From Mycobacterium helveticum (GTDB lineage Bacteria; Actinomycetota; Actinomycetes; Mycobacteriales; Mycobacteriaceae), in contig NZ_VMQU01000037.1 in NCBI RefSeq assembly GCF_007714205.1, positions 1 to 44,131 of the forward strand: DNA of 44,131 bases, read 5' to 3'. The notes beneath the pieces were generated by a model that did no database searches, was not told where the DNA came from, and saw only the letters and a program-made list of their open reading frames with translations. Positions within the stretch are counted from its first letter, which is position 1. Each line of letters opens with the position of its first letter. Positions 11,865 to 18,278 of the stretch are shown here, in pieces. The translations under genes were made by a program, and so were the position numbers.

Positions 11865-12992
11865 GTGACACATTCGCAGCGTCGAGACAACGTGAAGGCG
11901 CAGATCGCCGCCGCCGGGCTGGAAGCCATGCTGGTCACGGACCTGATCAACGTCCGCTATCTGTCCGGATTCACCGGATCCAACGGCGCGTTGCTGGTGT
12001 TCGCCGACGACTCGGACGGGCGGAGCCCGGTGCTGGCCACCGACGGCCGGTACCGCACCCAGGCCGCCGAGCAGGCGCCCGACGTCGAGATCGCGATCGA
12101 CCGGGCCGTCGGCCGGCACCTGGTCGGGCGGGCCGCCGACGCCGGGGTGGGCAAGTTGGGTTTCGAAAGCAACGTCGTCACCGTCGACGGCTTCGACGCC
12201 CTGACCGCCGAGCTGCGGGAACGCCAGGCGGCCACCGAGTTGGTGCGGGCCGCCGGCACGGTGGAGGCGCTGCGCGAGATCAAGGACGAGGGCGAGGTGG
12301 CGTTGCTGCGGCTGGCCTGCGAGGCGGCCGACGCCGCGCTGACCGACCTGGTGCGGCGCGGCGGCCTGCGGCCCGGCCGAACCGAGCGCGAGGTGAGCCG
12401 CGAGCTGGAGGCGTTGATGCTCGACCACGGCGCCGACGCGATCTCCTTCGAGACGATCGTGGCGGCCGGCGCCAATTCGGCGATCCCGCACCACCGGCCG
12501 ACCGATGCGGTGCTTGCCGCCGGCGATTTCGTCAAGATCGACTTCGGCGCCCTGGTCGCCGGATACCACTCCGACATGACGCGCACCTTCGTGCTGGGGA
12601 AGGCCGCCGATTGGCAAATGGAGATCTACCGGCTGGTCGCCGAGGCGCAGCGCGCCGGCCGGGAGGCGCTGGTGCCCGGTGCCGCGCTTCGCGACGTGGA
12701 CGGCGCGGCCCGCAAGCTGATCGCCGACGCCGGCTACGGCGAGCAGTTCGGCCACGGCCTGGGCCACGGGGTGGGCCTGCAGATCCACGAAGCGCCGGGG
12801 ATCGGCGCCAACTCCGCCGGTACACTACGGGCGGGCTCCGTGGTGACCGTGGAGCCCGGTGTCTATCTACCCGGCCGCGGCGGTGTCCGCATCGAGGACA
12901 CGCTGGTCGTGCCCACTGAGACATCGGCGACCGCCGGGCACGGCCCGCAATTGCTGACTCAGTTCCCCAAGGAACTGACCATCCTAACCTAG
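11865..12992 (+). CDS. pepQ: Xaa-Pro family aminopeptidase/dipeptidase (M24B)
   Basis: Cytoplasmic metallopeptidase of the pita-bread M24 fold acting on proline-containing peptides (Rv2535c homologue, 375 residues). An N-terminal creatinase-like domain (1-120) is followed by the catalytic domain with metal ligands in KIDFGALVAGYHSDMTRTF (two Asp), GHGLGHGVGLQIHEAPG (His), TVEPGVYLPG (Glu) and GVRIEDT (Glu). The extreme C-terminus overlaps the left attachment site. The present stop (TAG 12990-12992) and last codons come partly from the integrated element, so the protein ends TILT instead of the TIL encoded by the displaced original end near 18264. The catalytic region is untouched. Confidence 0.95.
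   Translation: MTHSQRRDNVKAQIAAAGLEAMLVTDLINVRYLSGFTGSNGALLVFADDSDGRSPVLATDGRYRTQAAEQAPDVEIAIDRAVGRHLVGRAADAGVGKLGFESNVVTVDGFDALTAELRERQAATELVRAAGTVEALREIKDEGEVALLRLACEAADAALTDLVRRGGLRPGRTEREVSRELEALMLDHGADAISFETIVAAGANSAIPHHRPTDAVLAAGDFVKIDFGALVAGYHSDMTRTFVLGKAADWQMEIYRLVAEAQRAGREALVPGAALRDVDGAARKLIADAGYGEQFGHGLGHGVGLQIHEAPGIGANSAGTLRAGSVVTVEPGVYLPGRGGVRIEDTLVVPTETSATAGHGPQLLTQFPKELTILT
12961..12982 (+). other. Left attachment site (attL)
   Basis: A 22-bp sequence identical to 18236-18257, covering pepQ codons for FPKELT. It contains the inverted repeat AGTTCC-CCAA-GGAACT, typical of a core site bound by two recombinase protomers. Beyond base 12982 the two copies diverge after one mismatch and two further matches. 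Confidence 0.88.
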
Positions 12993-13044
12993 CCAGCGCT
13001 ATGCTCTGAACTGCTGAAATGCGTGAATACGCCAGCGCTGTAGG

Positions 13045-13061
13045 CGTGATTATCTTGGGGA
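13045..13061 (+). repeat. Left copy of a repeat shared with the right end of the element
   Basis: CGTGATTATCTTGGGGA here corresponds to CGTGATATCTTGGGGA at 18177-18192, differing by one indel. Both lie in the same orientation close inside the element ends. The shared octamer CTTGGGGA is the reverse complement of TCCCCAAG in the att core, so both ends have the core octamer facing an inverted internal copy. A related ATTATCTTAGGA is at 18149-18160. Candidate recombinase or accessory-factor sites. Confidence 0.6.
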
Positions 13062-13101
13062 CCAGCGAACTTCCGGAAAGCCGCGGAGGAGAGCAATTCC
13101 C

Positions 13102-13251
13102 ATGGCCACACCCCCCAGCCCTGGCCTCACCCCCGCCCGTTCGCCTCACTGCACACCTGGCCCCCGCCACCGCCAGGCGCGTTTTCCGCGGAATTGTGCA
13201 CGGCAATGCGCATACGGCAATGCGAATACGCTGACGAGGGGGTTAATGTGA
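13102..13251 (+). CDS. Possible 49-residue peptide at the element's left end
   Basis: ATG 13102 has a strong ribosome-binding site, GGAGGAGAG at 13085-13093, 8 nt upstream. The ORF encodes a Pro/Arg/Cys-rich peptide with no recognisable domain, ending at TGA 13249-13251. Its 3' part includes a tandem 14-bp repeat (13202-13215 and 13216-13229). Good initiation signals but unconvincing protein sequence; it may be a leader peptide or a remnant 5' end of a lost gene. Confidence 0.3.
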   Translation: MATPPSPGLTPARSPHCTPGPRHRQARFPRNCARQCAYGNANTLTRGLM

Positions 13252-13268
13252 CCTCGAATCGGGTCACA
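13247..13268 (+). promoter_or_regulatory. Operator-like inverted repeat before a TTGACA
   Basis: TGTGACC (13247-13253) and GGTCACA (13262-13268) form a perfect 7-bp inverted repeat with an 8-nt spacer. TTGACA at 13273-13278 follows at once, with TATAGG at 13288-13293, though their spacing is too short for a standard pair. It lies 68 nt upstream of the secreted-protein gene, so a dimeric regulator controlling that gene is plausible. Confidence 0.45.
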
Positions 13269-13335
13269 GGTGTTGACATGCAACGCCTATAGGGAGTGCC
13301 GTTAGCCCTGAAACAGGCGGAAGGAAAACCAGCGA

Positions 13336-13689
13336 ATGATGCACAGACTCGCCACGCTGATGGTCGGCTTTCTCGCCACAGGCGCACTACTGGCAGGTGC
13401 GGCTAACGCCGATCCGGATAATTCTTCGGCCAAAGTCGTTCGCAAAGGTGCGTTCTGCTCGTCGGCCGGCCTGGGAACCAGGGGGGTTTCATCGGCGGGT
13501 GACAACTTGGTCTGCCAAGACGATGGCAACGGTAGGAATCGTTGGCTGCCTCTTCGCGAAGGTGTGCTCTGCTCGTCGGCCAGCCTGGGAGACAGGGCGG
13601 TTTCGTCGGCGGGCGACAACTTGGCCTGCCAAGACGGTGGCAACGGTCAAAATCGTTGGCTCCCAGAGCCGCAGGAGGCGGCGAATTAA
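13336..13689 (+). CDS. Secreted protein with two near-identical 38-residue disulfide repeats
   Basis: A 117-residue protein with a clear signal peptide (MMHR, hydrophobic core about 5-21, predicted cleavage at ANA25-D26). The mature part is two tandem repeats, each with G-x-x-C-SS..LG..x-V-SSAGDNL-x-C-QD-x-GNG-x-NRWLP. Cysteines at 41, 60, 79 and 98 would give one disulfide per repeat. The pattern resembles the small Cys-(G)-Cys-(RW) modules found repeatedly in secreted actinobacterial proteins; function unknown. The ribosome-binding site GGAAGGA (13318-13324) precedes ATG 13336. It is the only rightward gene with good support in the element, so it is likely cargo expressed from the integrated state. 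Confidence 0.8.
   Translation: MMHRLATLMVGFLATGALLAGAANADPDNSSAKVVRKGAFCSSAGLGTRGVSSAGDNLVCQDDGNGRNRWLPLREGVLCSSASLGDRAVSSAGDNLACQDGGNGQNRWLPEPQEAAN
13441..13668 (+). repeat. Two tandem 114-bp units within the secreted-protein gene
   Basis: Units 13441-13554 and 13555-13668 align without gaps over 114 bp (38 codons) and are highly similar, with differences scattered and mostly conservative. This indicates a fairly recent in-frame duplication of the disulfide module. Confidence 0.85.
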
Positions 13690-14001
13690 GGCAACAGAGC
13701 AATCGCCAGAAGCTGCGGATCGAGCGACCCGGTAAGTTCGGGGACTTCGACGACCGGCCAACCGTGTCTATAACGAAAACCGCTCAGCTAACAAAGATTG
13801 TCTAATCATCGGACAGTTTTCAGCTTCTCCGGCCCTCCTAGCAAAGCGTATCGAGCAGCTGAACGCGAAAAAAGTGCCATCTGACCTGCACATTTGCTGA
13901 CATGGCAAATTTGAGCGAAAAGTTGACAGCAGAAAAGAGGCGGCGGGGTCGCGCGTCTAGCAATTCCTATTCGTGATCCAAAGGCCCCCTGGGGTTCGTG
14001 T
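13690..14001. other. Noncoding region with a palindrome
   Basis: This 312-nt A+T-richer stretch separates the secreted-protein gene from the converging leftward cluster. I see no credible gene. It holds the inverted repeat ATTTGC-tgacatg-GCAAAT at 13892-13910, extended by one mismatch to CA/TG outside, and a C/G-rich short hairpin (CCCC/GGGG near 13987-13996) just beyond the last leftward ORF that might act as a weak terminator. It could also contain a replication origin for the primase-helicase. Confidence 0.5.
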
Positions 14002-14205
14002 CTAATGAGGAATCGGTGTTTGCTGGTGGGGGTGTGTTTTGCTGGAGCGTGCCCAGTCGGCGCGGGTCGTCGTGGCCGGGGCGGGTTCGGCGATCCCGAC
14101 CACGGGGAAACCTTGCGCCCGCAAGGCGCTGGCCAGGTCCGCGGCGTAGGCCGCGTCTACCACCCACGTGATGGCCGTCAGGCGCGCCTCGACTTGAGGT
14201 GGCAT
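14002..14205 (-). CDS. Small protein overlapping the primase-helicase 3' end
   Basis: A 67-residue ORF starting at ATG 14205 and overlapping the primase-helicase by 28 nt. The segment AYAADLASALRAQGFPVVGIAEP looks like a compact helix-strand unit rather than a random shadow. No family recognised. The start lacks a strong ribosome-binding site, so it would depend on coupling with the gene upstream. It may be spurious. Confidence 0.4.
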   Translation of the reverse strand: MPPQVEARLTAITWVVDAAYAADLASALRAQGFPVVGIAEPAPATTTRADWARSSKTHPHQQTPIPH

Positions 14206-16559
14206 CGCTCGCAGCGGCCGCGCGCGATGGAGGCCGGCGCCAGGAGCGGCTCCCCGCAGTCGGTGCACAGCGGATACGCGGCGGCGGGGGGCGACAACTC
14301 GGAGTTAGGTCCAGAAAAGTCAGTACATGGGCGTGACGGCCCTATTCTCTTTTCAGAGAGTCTAGAGAGGTGTGGTGACATTTCTGGACACACTTTTTGG
14401 GGGTTGATCGAGCTGGAGTCGATCTCGGCGGCCAAGGAGTACAGCCACCGTGTGCGCTTGTCGAAAGCCTGCCCCTCCGCCACCTCGTCCACCGTGAGCA
14501 CGCCGAGTAGGTGCAGCGCCTGAAGTTGGCGGTCCACGGTGTTGCGGGGTTTGTCGACGCGTTTACGTACGTCGCTGGTTGAGCTTTGCGGGTTTGCGGC
14601 GAGGTCGTCGATGATCGCCAGCCGCAGCGGAGGCATGGAATCGCGCGCGCAGCGGATCGCCAGGCGCAGCGCACCGGCTCGGTCCATGCCGAGCGCGACG
14701 GCGCCACGCAGGATTTGCGCCAGTTGTTTAGCGAAGCGTGTGGGCATTTCGGGGGCGCGGGCGTCGATCACGTCGCCGCGGTAGTCGTACTCCACCCCGG
14801 TGCGCGCCAGCGTCACCAGGTCGGCCGCGGCGAGCAGCGCGTCGGTTTCCTCTGGGGTGATCTCGGTGGGCTTGGAGATGCCCGCCAGCACGCCGGCGAC
14901 CGCGCGGGCCAACTCGGCGCGCATCTGTTGTTCGTTGCCGGTGTGGCGGATCGCGCTGCGGCCCGCCTCCTGGCGGTTCGTGGTCGAGTCGAGGCGCACG
15001 AGGACGAACCGGTCTCCCATGGTGGACACGACGGCGTGCGCGGTGTCCCACGCGGTTGTGACGGCCCCGATCACGGCGACGCGGCCCTGCCACGGGATCG
15101 TCTGGCCTCCGTCGGTGCCGACTTCGCGGTACCAGCGACCGTCGTAGACCTCGCGTAGCGCGGCGAGGACGCGTGCGCGGATGTCTCGGTTCATCGACAA
15201 AATAGAGGTCACGTCTTTGATCACCAGGACGCCGCGGTCGCCGAGCTTGCGGAGCAACCCCCCGGTTGCGGTCTTGGCGCGTTCACGCTTGGGTGTCGCC
15301 GAGAGCAGCGCCCCTTCCGACGCAATGGAACTGGTGACGACGGCGCCGACGCCGTCCAGTGCCTGCACGGTTTCGGTCTTGGCGTTTCCAGGCCCGCTCA
15401 CCAGCAGCAACCACACCAGGTCGCCGGCGTCTGTGAATTTCTCGATCGCGGCGACCGCGAGCATGGCATCGAGGGCGTCGGTGTCGTAGTTTTCGCCCAA
15501 CCAGCGCCGGAGCACCGCGTGCGAGTCTTCGAGCGAGATGGTGGGCGCTGCGGCAGGGCGCGGCGAATGCTCGACCTGGCGTCGCCCCGCGTCGACGAGC
15601 TTCAGCCAGCATATCTGGATGTCGTCGTCGTGTCGGTTGTCGAGGCGCTCGGTCAGGTCGGCCCGCGTGCCCACCGCCCATCGCGTCTGTGCGAGCGTGA
15701 GGCCGGCGTCGTGGCACGCCCCGACGATGCGGTAGGTGTCCTGGGAGCGGTCGCCGGTGTTGGTGTCGAGGGCGGTCTGCACGCCCGGGTAGGGGGCGAG
15801 GTCGACGACTTCAACGCCCCCGGGCGCGCTGGACGCAGGTGGGGCAGCGGTCGCCGGCAGGGTCACGCCGAGCATCTGCGCCAGCGTTTGCGGGTCCACC
15901 CGCGCGGCGGGGGGGTCGATGAGGAAGTGGGTGGCCGCGGGCTTGAGCCCGCGGGCGGCGGGCTTGTGGTTGAGGGTCCCCGGCGCCCGCAAAACATCAT
16001 TGTCACTGACCTTGCTGTCGGCGTTGCCGAGGTAGGCCCCGAGCCCGCGGCACAGCGCGGTGTAGTGGTGGCCCGGGACGCTTTGGGCCAGCGCGACATA
16101 GACGTGGGCGTGCCCGGGCGTGCCCGAGGCGACCGCGAACCCGCCGAGCTGGCGCACCTTGTCCAGGTCGAACGGCCCGTCGATGTCGGCCTTGACGTGC
16201 CTGCGCGCGGCCGCGGCGCCCTTGGCGCGCTTGTCGGCGACCATCAGGTTTGGGCATAGGTAAACGTCGGCCTCCGGTGCCGCGCGCAGGATTTCGCGCT
16301 CGGCCAGTTCCGCCTCGCCGGGCCACGCGAAATGGCTTTCGGTCCACTGCGTGTGCCGGTATTTGCCGTTGTCGTCGTAGTGCCCGCCGCAGCCGACCGC
16401 GATGTGGAGCATCCCGGCCGTGTCGGCGAGGCACGCGTCGAGGTACTTGCGCAGGTCGCGCAGTGGCTCGGTGTTTTGCCTGGTAAACTCGGTGTCAGCG
16501 ATCGTCGTCGTCGAGGTGGCCCGGGCCGGAGCGCCCGGGCCACCTCGTATCTGGCTCAT
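14178..16559 (-). CDS. Primase-polymerase/helicase replication protein
   Basis: A 793-residue multidomain replication protein. The N-terminal part has archaeo-eukaryotic primase features: DID (125-127), SGTPGHAHVYV (145-155) and RAPGTLNHKP (191-200). A P-loop ATPase follows: Walker A SGPGNAKTE (388-396, K394), Walker B LVIKD (D449) and an Asn/Thr-type sensor at GAVTTAWD. A winged helix is likely at about 641-710 (SSTSDVRKRVDKPRNTVDRQ). The tail has CTDC (765-768) and CERC (783-786), a zinc ribbon. Such primase-helicase proteins initiate and drive replication of plasmids, phages and satellites. Its ATG overlaps the preceding gene's stop (ATGA). Specific template requirement unknown. Confidence 0.85.
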   Translation of the reverse strand: MSQIRGGPGAPARATSTTTIADTEFTRQNTEPLRDLRKYLDACLADTAGMLHIAVGCGGHYDDNGKYRHTQWTESHFAWPGEAELAEREILRAAPEADVYLCPNLMVADKRAKGAAAARRHVKADIDGPFDLDKVRQLGGFAVASGTPGHAHVYVALAQSVPGHHYTALCRGLGAYLGNADSKVSDNDVLRAPGTLNHKPAARGLKPAATHFLIDPPAARVDPQTLAQMLGVTLPATAAPPASSAPGGVEVVDLAPYPGVQTALDTNTGDRSQDTYRIVGACHDAGLTLAQTRWAVGTRADLTERLDNRHDDDIQICWLKLVDAGRRQVEHSPRPAAAPTISLEDSHAVLRRWLGENYDTDALDAMLAVAAIEKFTDAGDLVWLLLVSGPGNAKTETVQALDGVGAVVTSSIASEGALLSATPKRERAKTATGGLLRKLGDRGVLVIKDVTSILSMNRDIRARVLAALREVYDGRWYREVGTDGGQTIPWQGRVAVIGAVTTAWDTAHAVVSTMGDRFVLVRLDSTTNRQEAGRSAIRHTGNEQQMRAELARAVAGVLAGISKPTEITPEETDALLAAADLVTLARTGVEYDYRGDVIDARAPEMPTRFAKQLAQILRGAVALGMDRAGALRLAIRCARDSMPPLRLAIIDDLAANPQSSTSDVRKRVDKPRNTVDRQLQALHLLGVLTVDEVAEGQAFDKRTRWLYSLAAEIDSSSINPQKVCPEMSPHLSRLSEKRIGPSRPCTDFSGPNSELSPPAAAYPLCTDCGEPLLAPASIARGRCERCHLKSRRA

Positions 16560-16810
16560 GCTGCACCACCGCCCGTGCGCCGGCGCCGGGCCTGGGCCGA
16601 CTTCAGCGCCATCCTGGCGAAGTAGGCCTTGCGGAGCGACTCTGCGCGCTGCGGGTCACCGTCGGCTTCGGCGAGAAACTTGTCCTCGAAGGCCCTGCGC
16701 GCGTTGGCGGTTCGTGTGGAGCGGCTTTCAGTGGCCGCCCAGGATTCGTGGGCGGCGAGTTGCGCGCGCAACCGGCGTTCGGTAGCGGTGAGGGAATGAG
16801 TTTGCGGCAT
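16556..16810 (-). CDS. Small phage/element-type protein
   Basis: An 84-residue, charged, mostly helical protein of a type common beside integrase and primase genes in actinobacterial prophage-like islands (pattern LTATERRLRAQLAAHESWAATE ... FARMALKSAQARRRR, shown here in parts). Function unknown; its basic C-terminus could contact nucleic acid. I chose ATG 16810 (MPQTHSL) over the longer frame because family members begin just before the LTxxERxLR motif. The stop overlaps the primase-helicase start in an ATGA, indicating translational coupling. Confidence 0.65.
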   Translation of the reverse strand: MPQTHSLTATERRLRAQLAAHESWAATESRSTRTANARRAFEDKFLAEADGDPQRAESLRKAYFARMALKSAQARRRRTGGGAA

Positions 16811-16915
16811 AAGGCATCCCGTGAGTGAAGGGGTGCCGTTCCGCTGGGAGACGGCGTGCTCCGCGATAAACGCCAAGCGCGGTCTAGCGGCCTCTGAGGC
16901 TATTGAAGACCGATG

Positions 16916-17239
16916 TTAGCACAGCGTGCCGCCGATGGTGAGGACGTGTGACTGTCGCCGGGTGTCGGCGGCCGCGGCCGCCAGCGCGCTAGTCAGCGTG
17001 TCCCACGACAATTGGTAATCCGGGGAGCGTCCGGCGTGCCGACACGCCGGGCACTTGAAGGTCTGTTTGCCGCCGACGTTCATTGGCACCCGCGGTGAGG
17101 GGCCGTCGGCCAGCGGCGCGCCCAGCCGGTAGATGTCGCGCCCGTTCGGTTGCAGCACGAACGCGGCCAGGACGTGCCTGCGGGGACAGTGGATCACCAG
17201 CTCGCCGTGCAGCGCAGCGGGTTTCGGTCGCCGGCTCAC
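16916..17239 (-). CDS. Zinc-ribbon-like small protein coupled to the integrase
   Basis: A 107-residue protein with paired metal-ligand motifs CPRRH (C18, H22) and CPAC (C63, C66), suggesting one zinc site linking two beta hairpins. No named family recognised. GTG 17239 overlaps the integrase stop by 4 nt (GTGA), so it is translated from the integrase message. That position makes a recombination directionality or regulatory role possible, but no helix-turn-helix is visible and this is inference. Confidence 0.6.
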   Translation of the reverse strand: MSRRPKPAALHGELVIHCPRRHVLAAFVLQPNGRDIYRLGAPLADGPSPRVPMNVGGKQTFKCPACRHAGRSPDYQLSWDTLTSALAAAAADTRRQSHVLTIGGTLC

Positions 17240-18144
17240 AGGTCACCGAGGCCGAGTTCGCGAGCTTCGGCGGCGGCGCGCTCGGCCGCGGAAGCCCCGG
17301 TGTAGCGGTCCATCATCGAGCGGGTGGACCAGCCGGCGATGCTCATCAGCCCCTGCTCGGTGCCCCCGGCGCGTAGCCAGCGTGTGGCCGCGGTGTGGCG
17401 CAGGAGATGAAGGTGAAACCCGTCGATGCCAGCTTTCTGGGCCCGGTCGCGCAGCGTGTCGTTAAGACCGAAGTAGGCAAAGCTTTTGCCGCCGACGCCG
17501 AGCCACAGTTGGGGGGTCGCGGCGAGCTTGTGTGACCGGCGCGCGCGCAGGTACCGATCGAGCGCGGCGGCGGTCTGCGGACTAAACGGGGCGGTGCGGC
17601 CCTTGGCGCCTTTGCCGCGGCGGACCACGACGATGCCGTTCCGCAGCGGCTCGACGTCAGCGACGTTGAGGGAGATCGCCTCGGACGCACGCAGGCCCGT
17701 CTCGATCAGGAGTCGCAGCAGCGCCTCGTCGCGGCGGTCGCGGAAGCTGCTGCCTTTACACGCCTTGAGCAAGGCCCGCAGCTGGTCGTCGGTGAGCGCT
17801 TCGACGACTTTGGTGGGCAGCTTCGGCGCTCTGAGGCCGAGTAGCGGGTCCTCGGACAGCTCGCCTTCCTCGACGAGCCAGCGCACAAACTGGCGCAGCG
17901 CGGCCTGGCGCAGCCGCACCGTGTTGGCCTGCTTGCCGTCGGCGACCAGGGCGGCGCTGTAGTGCTGGACCCGCGCGCGGGTAATCTCGACCGGGTGTCC
18001 GTTGGCTTCGCACCACACCAGGAACAGCCGCACGCCCTGCAGGTAGGACGTGATGGTGGTCGGGGATTTGTTCGCGGCCAGCAGCGCGAGCTCCCACGAC
18101 TTCATGAGTGCGGGCAGGTCGGGTGGCGGCAAAGGGCCAGGCAT
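17236..18144 (-). CDS. int: Tyrosine recombinase (integrase)
   Basis: A 302-residue XerC/D-sized tyrosine recombinase. An N-terminal SAM-like core-binding domain (about 15-100 in the 309-residue numbering from the TTG at 18165) is followed by the catalytic domain with all key residues: ETGLRASEA (R159), the Lys-containing beta hairpin VVRRGKGAKGR, HLHLLRHTAATRW (H253/R256), GWS (W279) and MDRYTG (nucleophile Y288). There is no long arm-binding N-terminal domain. ATG 18144 is preferred over ATG 18150 and TTG 18165 because TAAGAT lies 7 nt before it. It starts 92 nt inside attR and is the expected catalyst of integration at the pepQ end. Confidence 0.92.
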   Translation of the reverse strand: MPGPLPPPDLPALMKSWELALLAANKSPTTITSYLQGVRLFLVWCEANGHPVEITRARVQHYSAALVADGKQANTVRLRQAALRQFVRWLVEEGELSEDPLLGLRAPKLPTKVVEALTDDQLRALLKACKGSSFRDRRDEALLRLLIETGLRASEAISLNVADVEPLRNGIVVVRRGKGAKGRTAPFSPQTAAALDRYLRARRSHKLAATPQLWLGVGGKSFAYFGLNDTLRDRAQKAGIDGFHLHLLRHTAATRWLRAGGTEQGLMSIAGWSTRSMMDRYTGASAAERAAAEARELGLGDL

Positions 18145-18151
18145 GACCATT

Positions 18152-18157
18152 ATCTTA
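18152..18157 (-). promoter_or_regulatory. -10 box of the leftward integrase promoter
   Basis: On the minus strand TAAGAT (18157 to 18152) is followed after 7 nt by ATG 18144, suggesting a leaderless transcript. No good -35 is visible at the ideal spacing; TTGCAC around 18169-18174 is too close. The box overlaps the related repeat at 18149-18160, so binding there could autoregulate int. Confidence 0.45.
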
Positions 18158-18176
18158 GGACACAACGCTGTGCAAA

Positions 18177-18192
18177 CGTGATATCTTGGGGA
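18177..18192 (+). repeat. Right copy of the element-end repeat
   Basis: See the copy at 13045-13061. It lies 43 nt inside attR, between the integrase promoter and the core site, a typical position for accessory binding in an integration region. Confidence 0.6.
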
Positions 18193-18235
18193 TTCCTGTC
18201 AAAACCGCAGCTAGAACCGCTTACCGGCGAGAACT

Positions 18236-18257
18236 AGTTCCCCAAGGAACTGACCAT
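18236..18257 (+). other. Right attachment site (attR) with original pepQ 3' end
   Basis: Second copy of the 22-bp repeat. Read in the pepQ frame it continues to ATT CTT TAG (stop 18262-18264), which is the likely uninterrupted chromosomal pepQ terminus. That stop codon overlaps the AGGAG ribosome-binding site (18263-18267) of efp, showing that pepQ and efp were directly adjacent before insertion. Confidence 0.88.
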
Positions 18258-18278
18258 TCTTTAGGAGATAACCCGACC

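Larger units (their letters stand above)
12993..13335. other. Left end of the element, no certain gene
   Basis: This 343-nt stretch between pepQ and the secreted-protein gene holds the internal end repeat (13045-13061), a TTCCGGAA palindrome (13071-13078), the doubtful 49-residue ORF, a tandem 14-bp repeat, an operator-like inverted repeat (13247-13268) and a TTGACA (13273-13278). It reads as a regulatory and recombination region. Confidence 0.6.
12961..18257. mobile_element. Compact integrated element (integrase + primase-helicase), about 5.3 kb
   Basis: Bounded by a perfect 22-bp direct repeat (12961-12982 and 18236-18257) derived from the 3' end of pepQ. A tyrosine recombinase gene starts 92 nt inside the right repeat. 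The leftward gene order is int, zinc-ribbon protein, small phage-type protein, primase-polymerase/helicase, small ORF; one rightward gene encodes a secreted repeat protein. Host genes pepQ and efp, adjacent in other mycobacteria, flank it. Several stretches near the left end (12993-13330, 13690-14000) are visibly less G+C-rich than the chromosome. No structural phage, terminase, lysis, FtsK/Tra or relaxase gene is present. This fits a minimal integrating replicon, a phage satellite, or a reduced actinomycete integrative element. Confidence 0.9.

Noticed and set aside
13019..13234. 71-residue ORF at the left end of the element
   Set aside because: No ribosome-binding site; low-complexity Pro/Ala sequence. 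The overlapping ORF at 13102 has much better initiation signals.
13247..13268. CRP binding site
   Set aside because: TGTGA and TCACA are 12 nt apart, whereas the CRP consensus has 6; kept only as a generic inverted repeat.
12961..18257. Integration into a tRNA or tmRNA gene
   Set aside because: The repeat is within pepQ codons; no tRNA-like cloverleaf is seen at either end.
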